Shown: one piece after another, positions 16,834-25,063 of the stretch
Layout: each line of letters begins with the position of its first letter
Numbering within the stretch: the stretch's first letter is position 1
NCBI GenBank assembly: GCA_020351875.1
Contig: CP070671.1
Span: 2,478,966 to 2,530,727 of the forward strand
Source: Chromatiales bacterium
GTDB taxonomy: Bacteria > Pseudomonadota > Gammaproteobacteria > Steroidobacterales > GCA-2729495
Direction: 5' to 3'
DNA length: 51,762 bases
Notes under the pieces: generated by a model
What the model was told of the DNA's origin: nothing
The model's input: only the letters and a program-made list of their open reading frames with translations
Database searches by the model: none
Position numbers and translations under genes: made by a program

Positions 16834-18354
16834 TCACGAAGCAAAAGCATCCCGAAAACGCCTCCGCAAGCGCTGCTTCTCCACCTTCCCCATGGCATTG
16901 CGCGGCAGATCACCCACGAAGAACAGCCGCCGTGGTTGCTTGAAGCGGGCGAGCTGATCGCCCAGGCCGGCGAGTAGTGTTGGCTCGTCCGGTGGTGTGT
17001 TGTCGTCGGCGACGATGACGGCGACCACTGCTTCACCGAGGTCGGGGTGGGGGACGCCGATGACGGCAGATTCCCGTACGCCCGGCAGTTCGTCGAGGCG
17101 GCGTTCGATTTCTTTCGGGTAGATGTTGTAGCCGCCGCTGATGATCAGGTCCCGCGCACGGCCGACCAGTGTGAGCCGGCCGTCTGCGGCCAGCGTGCCG
17201 AGATCGCCGGTGCGCAAGTAGCCATCGGCGGTGAACTCGGCGGCGGTTTTCTCCGGCATCTGCCAGTAGCCGGCGAAGACGTTCGGACCGCGAATCTGGA
17301 TGTCGCCGACTTCGCCGGGCGGCAGGTCGGCGTCACCCGCACAGACCCTGAGATCGACGCCCGGCAGCGCATAACCCACCGTGCCCGGCACGCGTTCCCC
17401 GTCGAGCGGGTTCGACGTGATCATGCCGGCTTCGGTCATGCCGTAGCGTTCCAGGATCCGGTGGCCGGTGCGCTTTGCGAAGTCCTCGCAGATACTGGCG
17501 AGCAGTGGCGCGGAACCGGAGATGAACAGGCGCATGTTGCGGCAGTCCGCGGCGCCGAAATCGGGGTCCTCGAGCAAGCGCGTATAGAAAGTGGGCACGC
17601 CCATCATCACCGTGGCATGGGGCAGGGCGGCCCTGACTGCCGCGACGTCGAAGCGCGGGTGGAACAGCACGGTAGACCCGCCGAGCATTGCACAGTGCAG
17701 GGCGACGAACAGTCCGTGGACGTGAAAAATGGGCAGCGCATGCAGTAGCACGTCGTCGTCCCGCCAGCCCCAGAGTTTCACCAGCGTTTGCGCGTTGGAC
17801 GCGAGGTTGCCGATGGTCAGCATCGCGCCCTTCGACCGGCCGGTGGTGCCGGAGGTGTAGAGGATGGCCGCCACGTCGTCGAGATTGCGCGGTGCGAGTT
17901 CGTGAGCGGCCTTCGCCACCAATGCCTGCTCGGCGAGGCTGCCGGTGCCGTCTTCATCCAGCGTCAGGACGTTAGGGATGTTCGCCTCGTCCACGACAGG
18001 CTGCAGCGCCTCCGCCGAGGCTGGTGGGCACACGTACACGCGCGGGCGCGCATCAACCAGAAAGTGCCGCAGTTCACCACTGGTATAGGCGGTGTTCAGC
18101 GGGATGTAGACCACGCCGGTGCGCAGGCAGGCGAGGTAGAGCGCCAGCGCTTCCGGGGATTTGCCGATCTGTACGACGGCGCGGTCGCCGGCGGCCAGGC
18201 CCAGTTCCCGCAGGACACCGGCGTAAGTCGCGCTCAATGCGTCCAGGTCGGCGAAAGTTCGAGTGCCCGCACCCGGCAGAACCAGGAAGGACTGGTCGAG
18301 CCGGTCGGCAAAACCGGCGCGCAGGAGGCCGTACAGGTTGTCGCCGGCGGCCAT
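16834..18354 (-). CDS. matB: Malonyl-CoA synthetase (AMP-forming acyl-CoA ligase)
   Basis: A 506-residue ANL-superfamily ligase that best fits MatB, which makes malonyl-CoA from malonate, ATP and CoA. Visible motifs are the P-loop-like ILYTSGTTGRSKGAM, LPIFHVHGLFVALHCAML, ATVMMGVPTFYTRLL, the A5 motif ERYGMTEAGMITSNP, the A7 motif YLRTGDLG, the hinge DLIISGGYNIYPKEIE, and the catalytic Lys near PRNAMGKVEKQRL. The N-terminal EKSPEALALYLACLRTGVVY-like stretch (QIGKSPEALALYLACLRTG) and FHVHGLFVA are typical of MatB rather than generic long-chain ligases. It starts 9 bases after the mechanosensitive channel gene, so the two probably share a transcript. No malonate decarboxylase genes lie nearby; assignment to malonate rests on motif resemblance. 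Confidence 0.82.
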   Translation of the reverse strand: MAAGDNLYGLLRAGFADRLDQSFLVLPGAGTRTFADLDALSATYAGVLRELGLAAGDRAVVQIGKSPEALALYLACLRTGVVYIPLNTAYTSGELRHFLVDARPRVYVCPPASAEALQPVVDEANIPNVLTLDEDGTGSLAEQALVAKAAHELAPRNLDDVAAILYTSGTTGRSKGAMLTIGNLASNAQTLVKLWGWRDDDVLLHALPIFHVHGLFVALHCAMLGGSTVLFHPRFDVAAVRAALPHATVMMGVPTFYTRLLEDPDFGAADCRNMRLFISGSAPLLASICEDFAKRTGHRILERYGMTEAGMITSNPLDGERVPGTVGYALPGVDLRVCAGDADLPPGEVGDIQIRGPNVFAGYWQMPEKTAAEFTADGYLRTGDLGTLAADGRLTLVGRARDLIISGGYNIYPKEIERRLDELPGVRESAVIGVPHPDLGEAVVAVIVADDNTPPDEPTLLAGLGDQLARFKQPRRLFFVGDLPRNAMGKVEKQRLRRRFRDAFAS

Positions 18355-18363
18355 CGCCGGCTC

Positions 18364-19449
18364 TCAGGCCAGCGGCCCGGGCATTTCCTTGATGTACAGG
18401 TCGCGCTGCGGGAACGGGATCTGGATCTCGTGTTCGGCGAAGGCCTTGTAGATGGCGCAGTTCAGCTCGTGCGTGACCAGGCCCCGGTCCGCGGGATTGT
18501 TAATCCAGCACAGGGTTTCGAAGTCGAGGCTCGACGCGCCAAAGGTCCTGAAGCGCACCCGTGCTTCAGGCCAGCTAACCACCTTCGGATGGTTCACGGC
18601 TGTGTCGTAGAGCACTTCCATCACCTGGTCGATATCGGAGCCATAGGCAACGCCGATCGGAATCCGTATGCGGTAACGTTCCCGCGGGCCGCCGGCTTCG
18701 TTGACGATCTTCGCCTTGCCCATCACGCCATTCGGAATCGTGACTTCCACATCGTCCCGGGTGAGCAGCCGGGTGCTGCGCAGTCCGATTTCGGTGACCT
18801 GGCCGCGCTCGCCGGTGTCCAGGATGATGAAATCCCCGATCTGGTAAGGGCGATCGACGATGATCGCAATGCCGGAGATCAGGTTCGCGAGCGTGTCCTG
18901 GGCTGCGAAGCTGATGGCCAGGCCGATGATGCCGGCGGATGCCACCAGGCCGGTCACGTTGATTTCCCAGGATTCGAGAATCGCGTAAGCACCCGCGACC
19001 ACGATGAAGATCGACAGCGCGTTGGTGAACAGCGGCCGCGTCGCCGGCTGCACCAGGCTCTTCTTCGCCGGCGCCTGGCCGAGCGCCCTGAACAGTAAGC
19101 CCGAGAAGCGCAGACCGAACAGCACCCAGATCAGGATCAGGATCGTCTTGAGGACGTCCTCCGTGTTGTCTTCGATGTTGGCGGGCAGGTTGAGCCGGTA
19201 GGTGGCCAGGACCAGGCCGAGCAGCGCCACCGACACGAACACCGGCCGGTGCAGCACATCGACGAGCCGGTCGTCGAAGTTATTCCGGGTGCTGGCGGCG
19301 ATGCGTCGCGCAACTCGGCTGCAGAACCAGTCGACCCCCTTGGCCATTACCAGGAAAGTGACGATTACCAGCGCGGCCTGCAAGTACGAGTACGGCCGCA
19401 GGGCGACAAAGCCGTTCTCCAGGAAGTCCTGAATCGCTGAAAGTTCCAC
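18364..19449 (-). CDS. MscS-family mechanosensitive channel
   Basis: A 361-residue small-conductance mechanosensitive channel protein of the inner membrane. It has about four or five hydrophobic segments in the first 180 residues. The pore-lining helix and beta-domain entry are recognisable: GLVASAGIIGLAISFAAQDT followed by LANLISGIAIIVDRPYQIGD (about 167-206), then TGERGQVTEIGLRSTRLLT of the cytoplasmic vestibule, and a C-terminal EHEIQIPFPQRDLYI. The start is a GTG (19447-19449) with GGAG nine bases upstream. It is followed by matB with a 9-base gap and preceded by a terminator-like hairpin that separates it from the SYLF gene. It is expected to release solutes under hypo-osmotic shock; size and topology are those of the shorter family members rather than the multi-domain MscK type. 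Confidence 0.92.
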   Translation of the reverse strand: MELSAIQDFLENGFVALRPYSYLQAALVIVTFLVMAKGVDWFCSRVARRIAASTRNNFDDRLVDVLHRPVFVSVALLGLVLATYRLNLPANIEDNTEDVLKTILILIWVLFGLRFSGLLFRALGQAPAKKSLVQPATRPLFTNALSIFIVVAGAYAILESWEINVTGLVASAGIIGLAISFAAQDTLANLISGIAIIVDRPYQIGDFIILDTGERGQVTEIGLRSTRLLTRDDVEVTIPNGVMGKAKIVNEAGGPRERYRIRIPIGVAYGSDIDQVMEVLYDTAVNHPKVVSWPEARVRFRTFGASSLDFETLCWINNPADRGLVTHELNCAIYKAFAEHEIQIPFPQRDLYIKEMPGPLA

Positions 19450-19504
19450 TGATTGGCGCTCCGTAGTCCGGTCGGCCGATTATTCAGGTTTCCGGGCCGT
19501 AGGC

Positions 19505-19533
19505 AAAAAAAAGCCCGGGCCGCTGGCCCGGGC
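19505..19533 (-). terminator. Rho-independent terminator after the SYLF gene
   Basis: Read on the minus strand, a 9-bp GC stem (GCCCGGGCC arms at 19513-19521 and 19525-19533, 3-base loop) is followed directly by eight U residues (A-run at 19505-19512). It lies 24 bases past the SYLF stop codon, the strongest intrinsic terminator in the window. Confidence 0.9.
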
Positions 19534-19556
19534 CATGGAGAACTGTGCGGTTAAGG

Positions 19557-20366
19557 TCAGAAGACCACGTCGCCGTCGGCCGGTGGGGCATCGTCCAGTC
19601 CATAGGTCCGCGCCGGCGCGCTGTCTTCGCTGTCCTGCGGGATCGCGGGCGCCTGGGCGGTGCGGGCCTCCTTGGCTTGCGGGGCACTGGCCGGGGTCGC
19701 TGCCGTCAGGGTTTCCTGAAAGCGCCGGGCGGCCGGGGTCGCCGTAATCGTGTCCTCGTTCAGGATCGTGCGGGCATCGGCGTCCGGGCCGTAATAAGAC
19801 CGGTTGCCGTCGCGGTCGATGCCCAGCACGGCGCCTTCCACGGACAGGCCGGCGAACAGGCCGCGGTTACGCGAATAAGAGAAGACTTCGGCCCGCAGCA
19901 TGATGTCCGTGGCAGCCGAACTGAGCCGGCCCATCGGGCCCGCGGCCACCGCGATGTCGCCGCCGAGGGTCATCTTGCCCTTGTAGAGGCTTTCCACGCT
20001 GCGCTGACTCCGGAACACCAGCACGATATCCGTGGACTGCGCACCAATCTGCAACCCGACGCTGCCGCCGCCGAGGTGCATGAACGACGGGTTGCTCCAG
20101 CGCCCGTCGGGCCGGCGCACCACCATGATGCCGCTGCCAAAGCGCCCGCCGACACCAAAGCCCAGCTTGATCACGTTCGGCAGCACCGCCACCGCATAGG
20201 CATCACGCAGCAGGGCGGGGGGGATTCCCTGTTCCGGGATGGCCAGCAGCTGCTCCAGCACCCGGTTCGCATTGTCCATCCGGCGCTCGTGCTTCGTGGA
20301 CGCCGTCGCCTGGAAAGAGAAAAGAATCAGCACTGCGGCCAGCAGCGTGGTCGAAAGTCTCGTCAT
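19557..20366 (-). CDS. Exported SYLF-domain (Ysc84-type) protein
   Basis: A 269-residue protein with a signal peptide (LLAAVLILFSFQATAS, cleavage about residue 23) and a SYLF/DUF500 domain over about residues 30-205. Typical stretches are LLAIPEQGIPPALLRDAYAV, VLPNVIKLGFGVGGRFGSG, LGGGSVGLQIGAQSTDIVLV, KMTLGGDIAVAAGPMGR and YSRNRGLFAGLSVEGAVLG. The domain binds phosphoinositides in eukaryotic homologues; its bacterial role is unknown, probably at the periplasmic or outer-membrane face. The tail after residue 215 is Ala/Pro-rich and low-complexity, ending GDVVF. The ATG has GAGGTG seven bases upstream. It is a monocistronic unit followed by a strong terminator. Confidence 0.9.
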   Translation of the reverse strand: MTRLSTTLLAAVLILFSFQATASTKHERRMDNANRVLEQLLAIPEQGIPPALLRDAYAVAVLPNVIKLGFGVGGRFGSGIMVVRRPDGRWSNPSFMHLGGGSVGLQIGAQSTDIVLVFRSQRSVESLYKGKMTLGGDIAVAAGPMGRLSSAATDIMLRAEVFSYSRNRGLFAGLSVEGAVLGIDRDGNRSYYGPDADARTILNEDTITATPAARRFQETLTAATPASAPQAKEARTAQAPAIPQDSEDSAPARTYGLDDAPPADGDVVF

Positions 20367-20749
20367 GTCTGCACCTCAAGCAAAGCTGATGCCCTGAGCC
20401 TTTCTTGACGAGACCTTGCAAGGCAATCCCGACGGGATTGGTGGGTAATTTAGCCTAAATCAGCGCCTTGTGTAACCCTTATTTAACTGCCCGGAGATTA
20501 CGGCTCCAACTGCATGGAAGCTGGTTGTGGCGTCGTGGCTGCTTTGGCACCCTGGGTGTTGTTGGGGTGCAGCGGATGCGCAGGCCGCAGCCCATCATCG
20601 ATCCGGATCCCGGGATCAGGCGACCATGGCCGGGCGTTCGAGTTCCTGCGAACCGCGTAACCAGGCGATAGCATCAGGCGCCTGTTTGGCCGTATCGTTG
20701 ATTGCATGGCAAGCGCGAATCCCTCCAGCAGCGCTGAGGAACCCGGGTG
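20367..20749. other. Divergent intergenic region, no gene seen
   Basis: A 383-base gap between the SYLF gene and the ATP-NAD-kinase-like gene, which read away from each other. It contains two small perfect palindromes: CCTTGCAAGG (20414-20423) and CAATCCC-GAC-GGGATTG (20424-20440). Neither is followed by a U-tract. The AT-rich stretch 20445-20485 is the likely promoter area for the SYLF gene. GATCCCGGGATC occurs near 20605. No open frame here looks coding and no RNA family was recognised. Confidence 0.5.
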
Positions 20750-21850
20750 ATGCGCACCATCGGCCTGATCGTGAATCCGGTCGCCGGCATGGGTGGCAGC
20801 GTCGGACTGAAGGGCACTGACGGCGACATGTACGCAAGAGCGCTGGCGTTGGGTGCCGAGCCGGTCAGCCCGGCAAGGACACAGGAGTTCCTTACCCATC
20901 TGACGTGCCGTGACGCGATACGCTTGCTGGTCGCGCCTGGCCCGATGGGCGCCGATCACGCACGGGCGGCGGGTTTGGCCTTCGAAGTCGTCGGCACCAT
21001 CGAAGGTCAGCCGGATGCTGGCGACACGAGAGCAATCGCGCGCGGCATGCTCGATGCTGGTGCCGAACTCATCGCCTTTGCAGGCGGCGACGGCACGGCG
21101 CGTGATATGGCCGATGCGATTGGTCTCCAGGTTCCGGTCGTCGCCGTCCCGGCAGGTGTCAAGGTTTACAGCGCGGTGTTTGCGTACAGCCCGCGAGCGG
21201 CAGCGGCGTTGCTCGATGCGTTCATCAGGGGTGCGGACGTGGCGGAAGAGGAGGTGCTCGATATCGACGAAGATGCTTTCCGCGCGGGCCGGGTCGAGTC
21301 CAGGCATTACGATTTCTTGCTCGTGCCAGGTGATGAATCGCTCGTGCAGGCCGGCAAGGAGTCGTCCGGTGCAGGGGGAACGACGGCAGCAGCGAAGCGA
21401 GAAATCGCTGCCGCCGTGATCGAGGAGATGCGGTCGCAGACTCTGTATCTGCTTGGCTCGGGCACCACGGTCAAGGCGATCGCCGATGAGCTCGGTGTCG
21501 CCAAGACGTTGCTCGGCATCGATGCGGTCGCGGGCCGCCGTTTGGTCGGCAGTGACCTGAACGAGCGTTCGATTCTCGAGCTGCTGGACAACTATCAGCG
21601 GACCGTGATCATCGTGACGCCGCTCGGTGGCAACGGTTTCATATTCGGCCGCGGCAACAAACAGTTGACGCCTGAAATCCTGCGCCGGGTCGGTCTGGAC
21701 AACATTGTGGTCATTGCCAACCGGCAGAAACTGATGCAGCTCGCGAGCCTGCACGTTGATACCGGTGATGCCGAACTCGACGATGCCCTGGCGGGCTATA
21801 TCGACGTCATTGTCGGGCGCAATCACATCAAGCAGATGCGGGTGCAATGA
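20750..21850 (+). CDS. ATP-NAD kinase-like (NAD kinase superfamily) protein
   Basis: A 366-residue protein of the NAD-kinase-like branch often annotated 'ATP-NAD kinase family'. The N-terminus IGLIVNPVAGMGGSVGLKG and the nucleotide-binding motif AFAGGDGTARDM (about residue 105) followed by VPVVAVPAGVKVYSAVFA are typical. The C-terminal half has LLGSGTTVKAI and VIIVTPLGGNGFIFGRGN. These proteins are longer than classical PpnK and their substrate is not settled; some sit beside acetoin-catabolism genes, which is not the case here. The ATG at 20750 follows GAGGAA (20737-20742); a GTG directly before it could also start. It is a single gene, convergent with the methyltransferase gene, with 33 bases between stops. 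Cytosolic, no signal. Confidence 0.87.
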   Translation: MRTIGLIVNPVAGMGGSVGLKGTDGDMYARALALGAEPVSPARTQEFLTHLTCRDAIRLLVAPGPMGADHARAAGLAFEVVGTIEGQPDAGDTRAIARGMLDAGAELIAFAGGDGTARDMADAIGLQVPVVAVPAGVKVYSAVFAYSPRAAAALLDAFIRGADVAEEEVLDIDEDAFRAGRVESRHYDFLLVPGDESLVQAGKESSGAGGTTAAAKREIAAAVIEEMRSQTLYLLGSGTTVKAIADELGVAKTLLGIDAVAGRRLVGSDLNERSILELLDNYQRTVIIVTPLGGNGFIFGRGNKQLTPEILRRVGLDNIVVIANRQKLMQLASLHVDTGDAELDDALAGYIDVIVGRNHIKQMRVQ

Positions 21851-21883
21851 CCCGGCGATGCCAATGAGTCAGGCGGGGTCGGG

Positions 21884-23245
21884 CTAGCTCGAGCGCCGGC
21901 TGTCCTCGTACATCCGGATCATGAAGTCGCGGATTACGCCTTCGGCCTCCTGTTGCGCCATCAGCTTCTGGGCTTCCAGCAGCCTGGCCATGTCCGCAAT
22001 CGAGCGCTGGCCGTCGATCAGACCCATCACGAAGGCGTAGATCCGGTTCGAGGCGGCCTGCATTTGGAACGAGGGCAGGGCGGGCACGGCTTCCTTGCCG
22101 GTGACCAGCCATTCGGGCAGCGACTGGTAACGGGAGGCTGTCTTCACGGTCTTGTCTTTCCTGGCCCGGAAGCTCACCACTTCCTCCATGCGGCCGTGAC
22201 GGCTGGCGGGCGAGCACATGTACGGGATCCGGTCCGTGCGGTACTCCACGTCGTCGAAACCGGTTTGCCCGACAAGCGCGACGCATTCTTCCAGCGTGTA
22301 GCACCGGCTTTCTTCCGGCGTGTCGAAGGCGAGCGAGCCGAAATTCATCCAGCTGCCGCCTTTCGCGAGCAAACCGTTGACCCGAGTCGCGAGTTCGGCG
22401 AAGTCCAGCGGCACGATATCCACCAGCCACGGTGTGATGACCATGTCGAAGGCGGCTTTCCTGAACGGCGCGCGCAGCGCGTCGCCGAGCACGAACTCCA
22501 GGCCGGGACGGGCGGGTTCCGCGTCGAATTCCCGCAGCACCGCGCAGTCTTCTGCGCTGCGGGGCGCGATCGGGAACTCCCAGAGTTCGATGGCCTCCCC
22601 GCGGCTGACGCGGGCGCCGATGCCCGCCAGCAGCGGGTTGAAGTCCAGGGCCACGGTGAGATCTGCCTTGGTGCACTGGTGCAGGTCGTACGCAAGCCGG
22701 CCGGAACCGGCGCCCAGCACCAGCACTCTGCCGGGCGCCTCGGGCAGCATCGACAGCACGATGTCGGCCGCGGCGGCGTTCTCGCCCGTTGCCCAGGCCC
22801 AGTCGCGGTGCACGTTCTGATAATAGGTATTCAGTCCCTGGTCTGACGGCAGGCGTGTGCGCAACGCGATGTAGGTTTCCCGAGTGGCGGGTTCGCCGCC
22901 GGCCAGCAGCGGGGCCATCAGCGCTGCCAGCTTCGCGTGCTGATCACGGCATGCGTCGCGCACCTGCTCGAGGCGCTCACGGGTCAGCGGCAACAACTCC
23001 TTATCAAGGAGCTCGCTCTCGATCTTCTCCGCCCGCGCTTCCAGCCGCCGCAGTTCGTGGTGTACGCGCGCCTGCCACTCACCCAGGCTTGCCCTGGGCG
23101 CTGAAAACAGGAAGGGCAAGCCGTCCAGCAACGGGTAGTGCACCTGGCAGCCGCGGCACTCGAAGCCTTCGTCCTGCGCAGGGGCGAGGGCCGCGTCGCA
23201 ACGCGGGCAAGCCAGCAGGTCGGCGAGTTCGGGGGCGTCAGCCAT
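21884..23245 (-). CDS. Zinc-ribbon SAM-dependent methyltransferase with helical C-terminal domain
   Basis: A 453-residue protein in three parts. Residues 1-45 form a Trm112/zinc-ribbon-like module (Cys13, Cys16, Cys30, Cys33 in LLACPRCDAAL and FECRGCQVHYPLLDG). Residues ~60-120 are a charged helical, probably coiled-coil linker. From ~130 there is a class I methyltransferase fold with motif I VLVLGAGSGRLAYDL (177-183 region), an acidic LDFN strand end and LVDIVPLDFAELATRVNGLL. The last ~60 residues (GLIDGQRSIADMARLLEAQ) look like a PqqD/winged-helix-type tail, which in other systems binds substrate peptides. The substrate is unknown. It is monocistronic, preceded by a row of three palindromes that separate it from the DUF1501-like gene. 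Confidence 0.8.
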   Translation of the reverse strand: MADAPELADLLACPRCDAALAPAQDEGFECRGCQVHYPLLDGLPFLFSAPRASLGEWQARVHHELRRLEARAEKIESELLDKELLPLTRERLEQVRDACRDQHAKLAALMAPLLAGGEPATRETYIALRTRLPSDQGLNTYYQNVHRDWAWATGENAAAADIVLSMLPEAPGRVLVLGAGSGRLAYDLHQCTKADLTVALDFNPLLAGIGARVSRGEAIELWEFPIAPRSAEDCAVLREFDAEPARPGLEFVLGDALRAPFRKAAFDMVITPWLVDIVPLDFAELATRVNGLLAKGGSWMNFGSLAFDTPEESRCYTLEECVALVGQTGFDDVEYRTDRIPYMCSPASRHGRMEEVVSFRARKDKTVKTASRYQSLPEWLVTGKEAVPALPSFQMQAASNRIYAFVMGLIDGQRSIADMARLLEAQKLMAQQEAEGVIRDFMIRMYEDSRRSS

Positions 23246-23279
23246 CGTTTGCAGTCGGTTTGTCAGCCGCCAGTATGCG

Positions 23280-23338
23280 CACGGCCCGGAGGTCCGGGCC
23301 GTGCAGGGATCACATTATGTGAAGGGCGCGTCGCGCCC
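23280..23338. repeat. Three consecutive perfect palindromes
   Basis: CACGGCCCGGA-GG-TCCGGGCCGTG (23280-23303), TCACAT-T-ATGTGA (23309-23321) and GGGCGC-GTC-GCGCCC (23324-23338) lie back to back between the DUF1501-like stop and the methyltransferase start. They may act as a mRNA 3' stabiliser/terminator for the upstream operon, or TCACATTATGTGA may be an operator. No U-tract follows. Confidence 0.6.
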
Positions 23339-23344
23339 CCCTCG

Positions 23345-24949
23345 TCAGGTCAGGCCCGGCAGCTGCTGGAAGACCTTCAGGCTGTCCTGAAGCGTGGCGT
23401 TGCCCAGCCCGTGGTTCGGGAACAGCGTCGCGAACTGGCTGTCGTCGCCGCGCAGGGCCAGGTAGTTCAGGATCACGGTCTCCACCAGCAGGTTTACGTT
23501 GTTGGCCGCCGGCGAGCTGGCCGTCTCCACGGAGCCATCGGGCCGGTACCAGCCCACCTGCCGGCTCGTGCCGCGCAGCGCGGGTCGGCCACCCGGGTTG
23601 TAGACCAGGAAGAACGAGGCTGCGGTGGACGAGTTGTCACTGGTCCATTCGCCCTTGCCGCGGCCGTCCGTCGAGTTGTCGATCACGCCGTTGCTGGACA
23701 GCGAGCCGTCGCTGAACACGTACAGCATGACCGGCGTCGGCTGGGGCAGGCTGGCCGCGTACTCCAGGACCGCGCCCATGCAACGGCCGGCGCGGAAGTC
23801 CTTCACCTCGCCCTCGGCGCGGGCGCCACCATGGTAGTCGTATCCGCCCATGGTGATGCAGCCGGCGCCAGCGTAGCCGTTCAGCACCAGTTTCATCACC
23901 GATGCGGTCTTCTGGAACTCGTTGTCATTGTCGAATTCCGCAGCGGTGAAGATGCCCCCGCGGATCAGCGGGTCGGCCGCAACGTCGAATTCGGTCTGGT
24001 TGCTGAAGCGGTCGGCCACGTCGGCGGCCTTCAGGTAACCGCAGCTGACCATGTCGCGCAGCACGTCGTCGGCGGTGATCGTGTCGAGTTTCGGTTCGAC
24101 GATACCCATCCGCTGGTCGCTGAGGCGGTACACAGATTCCATCACCGCGATCGCGTCTTCTTCGCCCAGAATTCCCACCAGCGCACCGGTGTCTACCAGG
24201 CCACGCACGTCGCTGGGCCGGTCCACCTTGGTCGGCCGCAGTTCGGGGTCGAGCATCATGGCCGGGGCCATGGAGTTGCCGCCGGATTCAGAGTTCCGCG
24301 AACCGATCAGCGTCAGGAGTTCACCATCAGCGCCCGCCTGCGCGACACCGTACAACGGGTTGTGCGGGTTATTACCCGTGTCATTATCCGACCGGGCCGG
24401 AATCATCGCACCTTCCACGTTCGCTGCCGTGCCCGGGCTCATGCTCGCCTGCATGCCCCGCAGGAACGCGCTGTCGCTGTGGAAGAACAGCCCGAGGCTG
24501 TTGTCGGTGTGGTCACCGTTACTGGTTAGCGTCGGTGTTGCTTCCGGGGTCCCCGGCACCATGTCACCGGGCAGGCCCATGCGCGAATAGCCCTGCGTGG
24601 TCAGCAGGTCGAGCTGTCCGTCCTGTTGGCCACCCAGCACGTTCGAGCCGGCCATGTTGGCGCCGCCCGCGAGGTCGATACAGATGAACGGCAGCGGGTT
24701 GTTCACGCCCGTCTTGATCAGCGGGCAGGTGCCGGCATTGATGATGTCCTGCAGCTCCTGGGACAGGCGGCTGTGATTCGCGGCCATCGCTGCGCGCGGA
24801 TTCGCGAACAGGCTCATGATGCTGCCGGTGGCTATGGTTGCACCACCGGTCAGGAAGCCCTGCTGAATCAGCTGGCGGCGGGTCACCGGCCGCGGGTGGT
24901 CCGGGTGCCGCTGCGGCTCGAAGTAGTTGCGTGTCTTGCGCCTGGCCAT
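23345..24949 (-). CDS. Exported DUF1501-like protein (Tat-type signal)
   Basis: A 534-residue protein with an extended N-terminal signal: twin arginine in VTRRQLIQQGF followed by a hydrophobic stretch to about residue 55 (NPRAAMAAN), suggesting Tat export of a folded protein. The body resembles DUF1501-type proteins: FICIDLAGGANMAGSNVLGG, HSDSAFLRGM, NSMAPAMM, MGGYDYHGG and VMLYVFSDGSLSSNG, the His/Asp-rich pattern of the alkaline-phosphatase-like superfamily. In other bacteria such proteins are encoded beside secreted cytochrome-like DUF1800/DUF1592-type genes. Here it follows the LamG-cytochrome gene after a 110-base gap containing a REP. The enzymatic role is unknown. The final gene of the leftward three-gene set. 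Confidence 0.72.
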   Translation of the reverse strand: MARRKTRNYFEPQRHPDHPRPVTRRQLIQQGFLTGGATIATGSIMSLFANPRAAMAANHSRLSQELQDIINAGTCPLIKTGVNNPLPFICIDLAGGANMAGSNVLGGQQDGQLDLLTTQGYSRMGLPGDMVPGTPEATPTLTSNGDHTDNSLGLFFHSDSAFLRGMQASMSPGTAANVEGAMIPARSDNDTGNNPHNPLYGVAQAGADGELLTLIGSRNSESGGNSMAPAMMLDPELRPTKVDRPSDVRGLVDTGALVGILGEEDAIAVMESVYRLSDQRMGIVEPKLDTITADDVLRDMVSCGYLKAADVADRFSNQTEFDVAADPLIRGGIFTAAEFDNDNEFQKTASVMKLVLNGYAGAGCITMGGYDYHGGARAEGEVKDFRAGRCMGAVLEYAASLPQPTPVMLYVFSDGSLSSNGVIDNSTDGRGKGEWTSDNSSTAASFFLVYNPGGRPALRGTSRQVGWYRPDGSVETASSPAANNVNLLVETVILNYLALRGDDSQFATLFPNHGLGNATLQDSLKVFQQLPGLT

Positions 24950-25027
24950 AATCGTGCCTTCCGTTTCTGTTTCGCCCTGCGGCGCTAATTCAGTTTCTTT
25001 CGCTTCGCGTATGTCTGCGTTGATCGA

Positions 25028-25063
25028 ATCGCGGCTAAAGCCGCTCCTACAAGCCGCTCCTAC
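25028..25063. repeat. REP element overlapping the stop of the LamG lipoprotein gene
   Basis: On the minus strand a full REP (25050 to 25028) is preceded by a partial copy, TAGGAGCGGCTT (25062-25051). The TAG that starts this partial copy is the stop codon of the upstream gene, so the repeat abuts or supplies the end of the reading frame. Confidence 0.8.

Noticed and set aside
23309..23321. CRP-type binding site (TCACATTATGTGA)
   Set aside because: The half-sites are in the inverse order (TCACA first) and spacing does not fit the TGTGA-N6-TCACA consensus.
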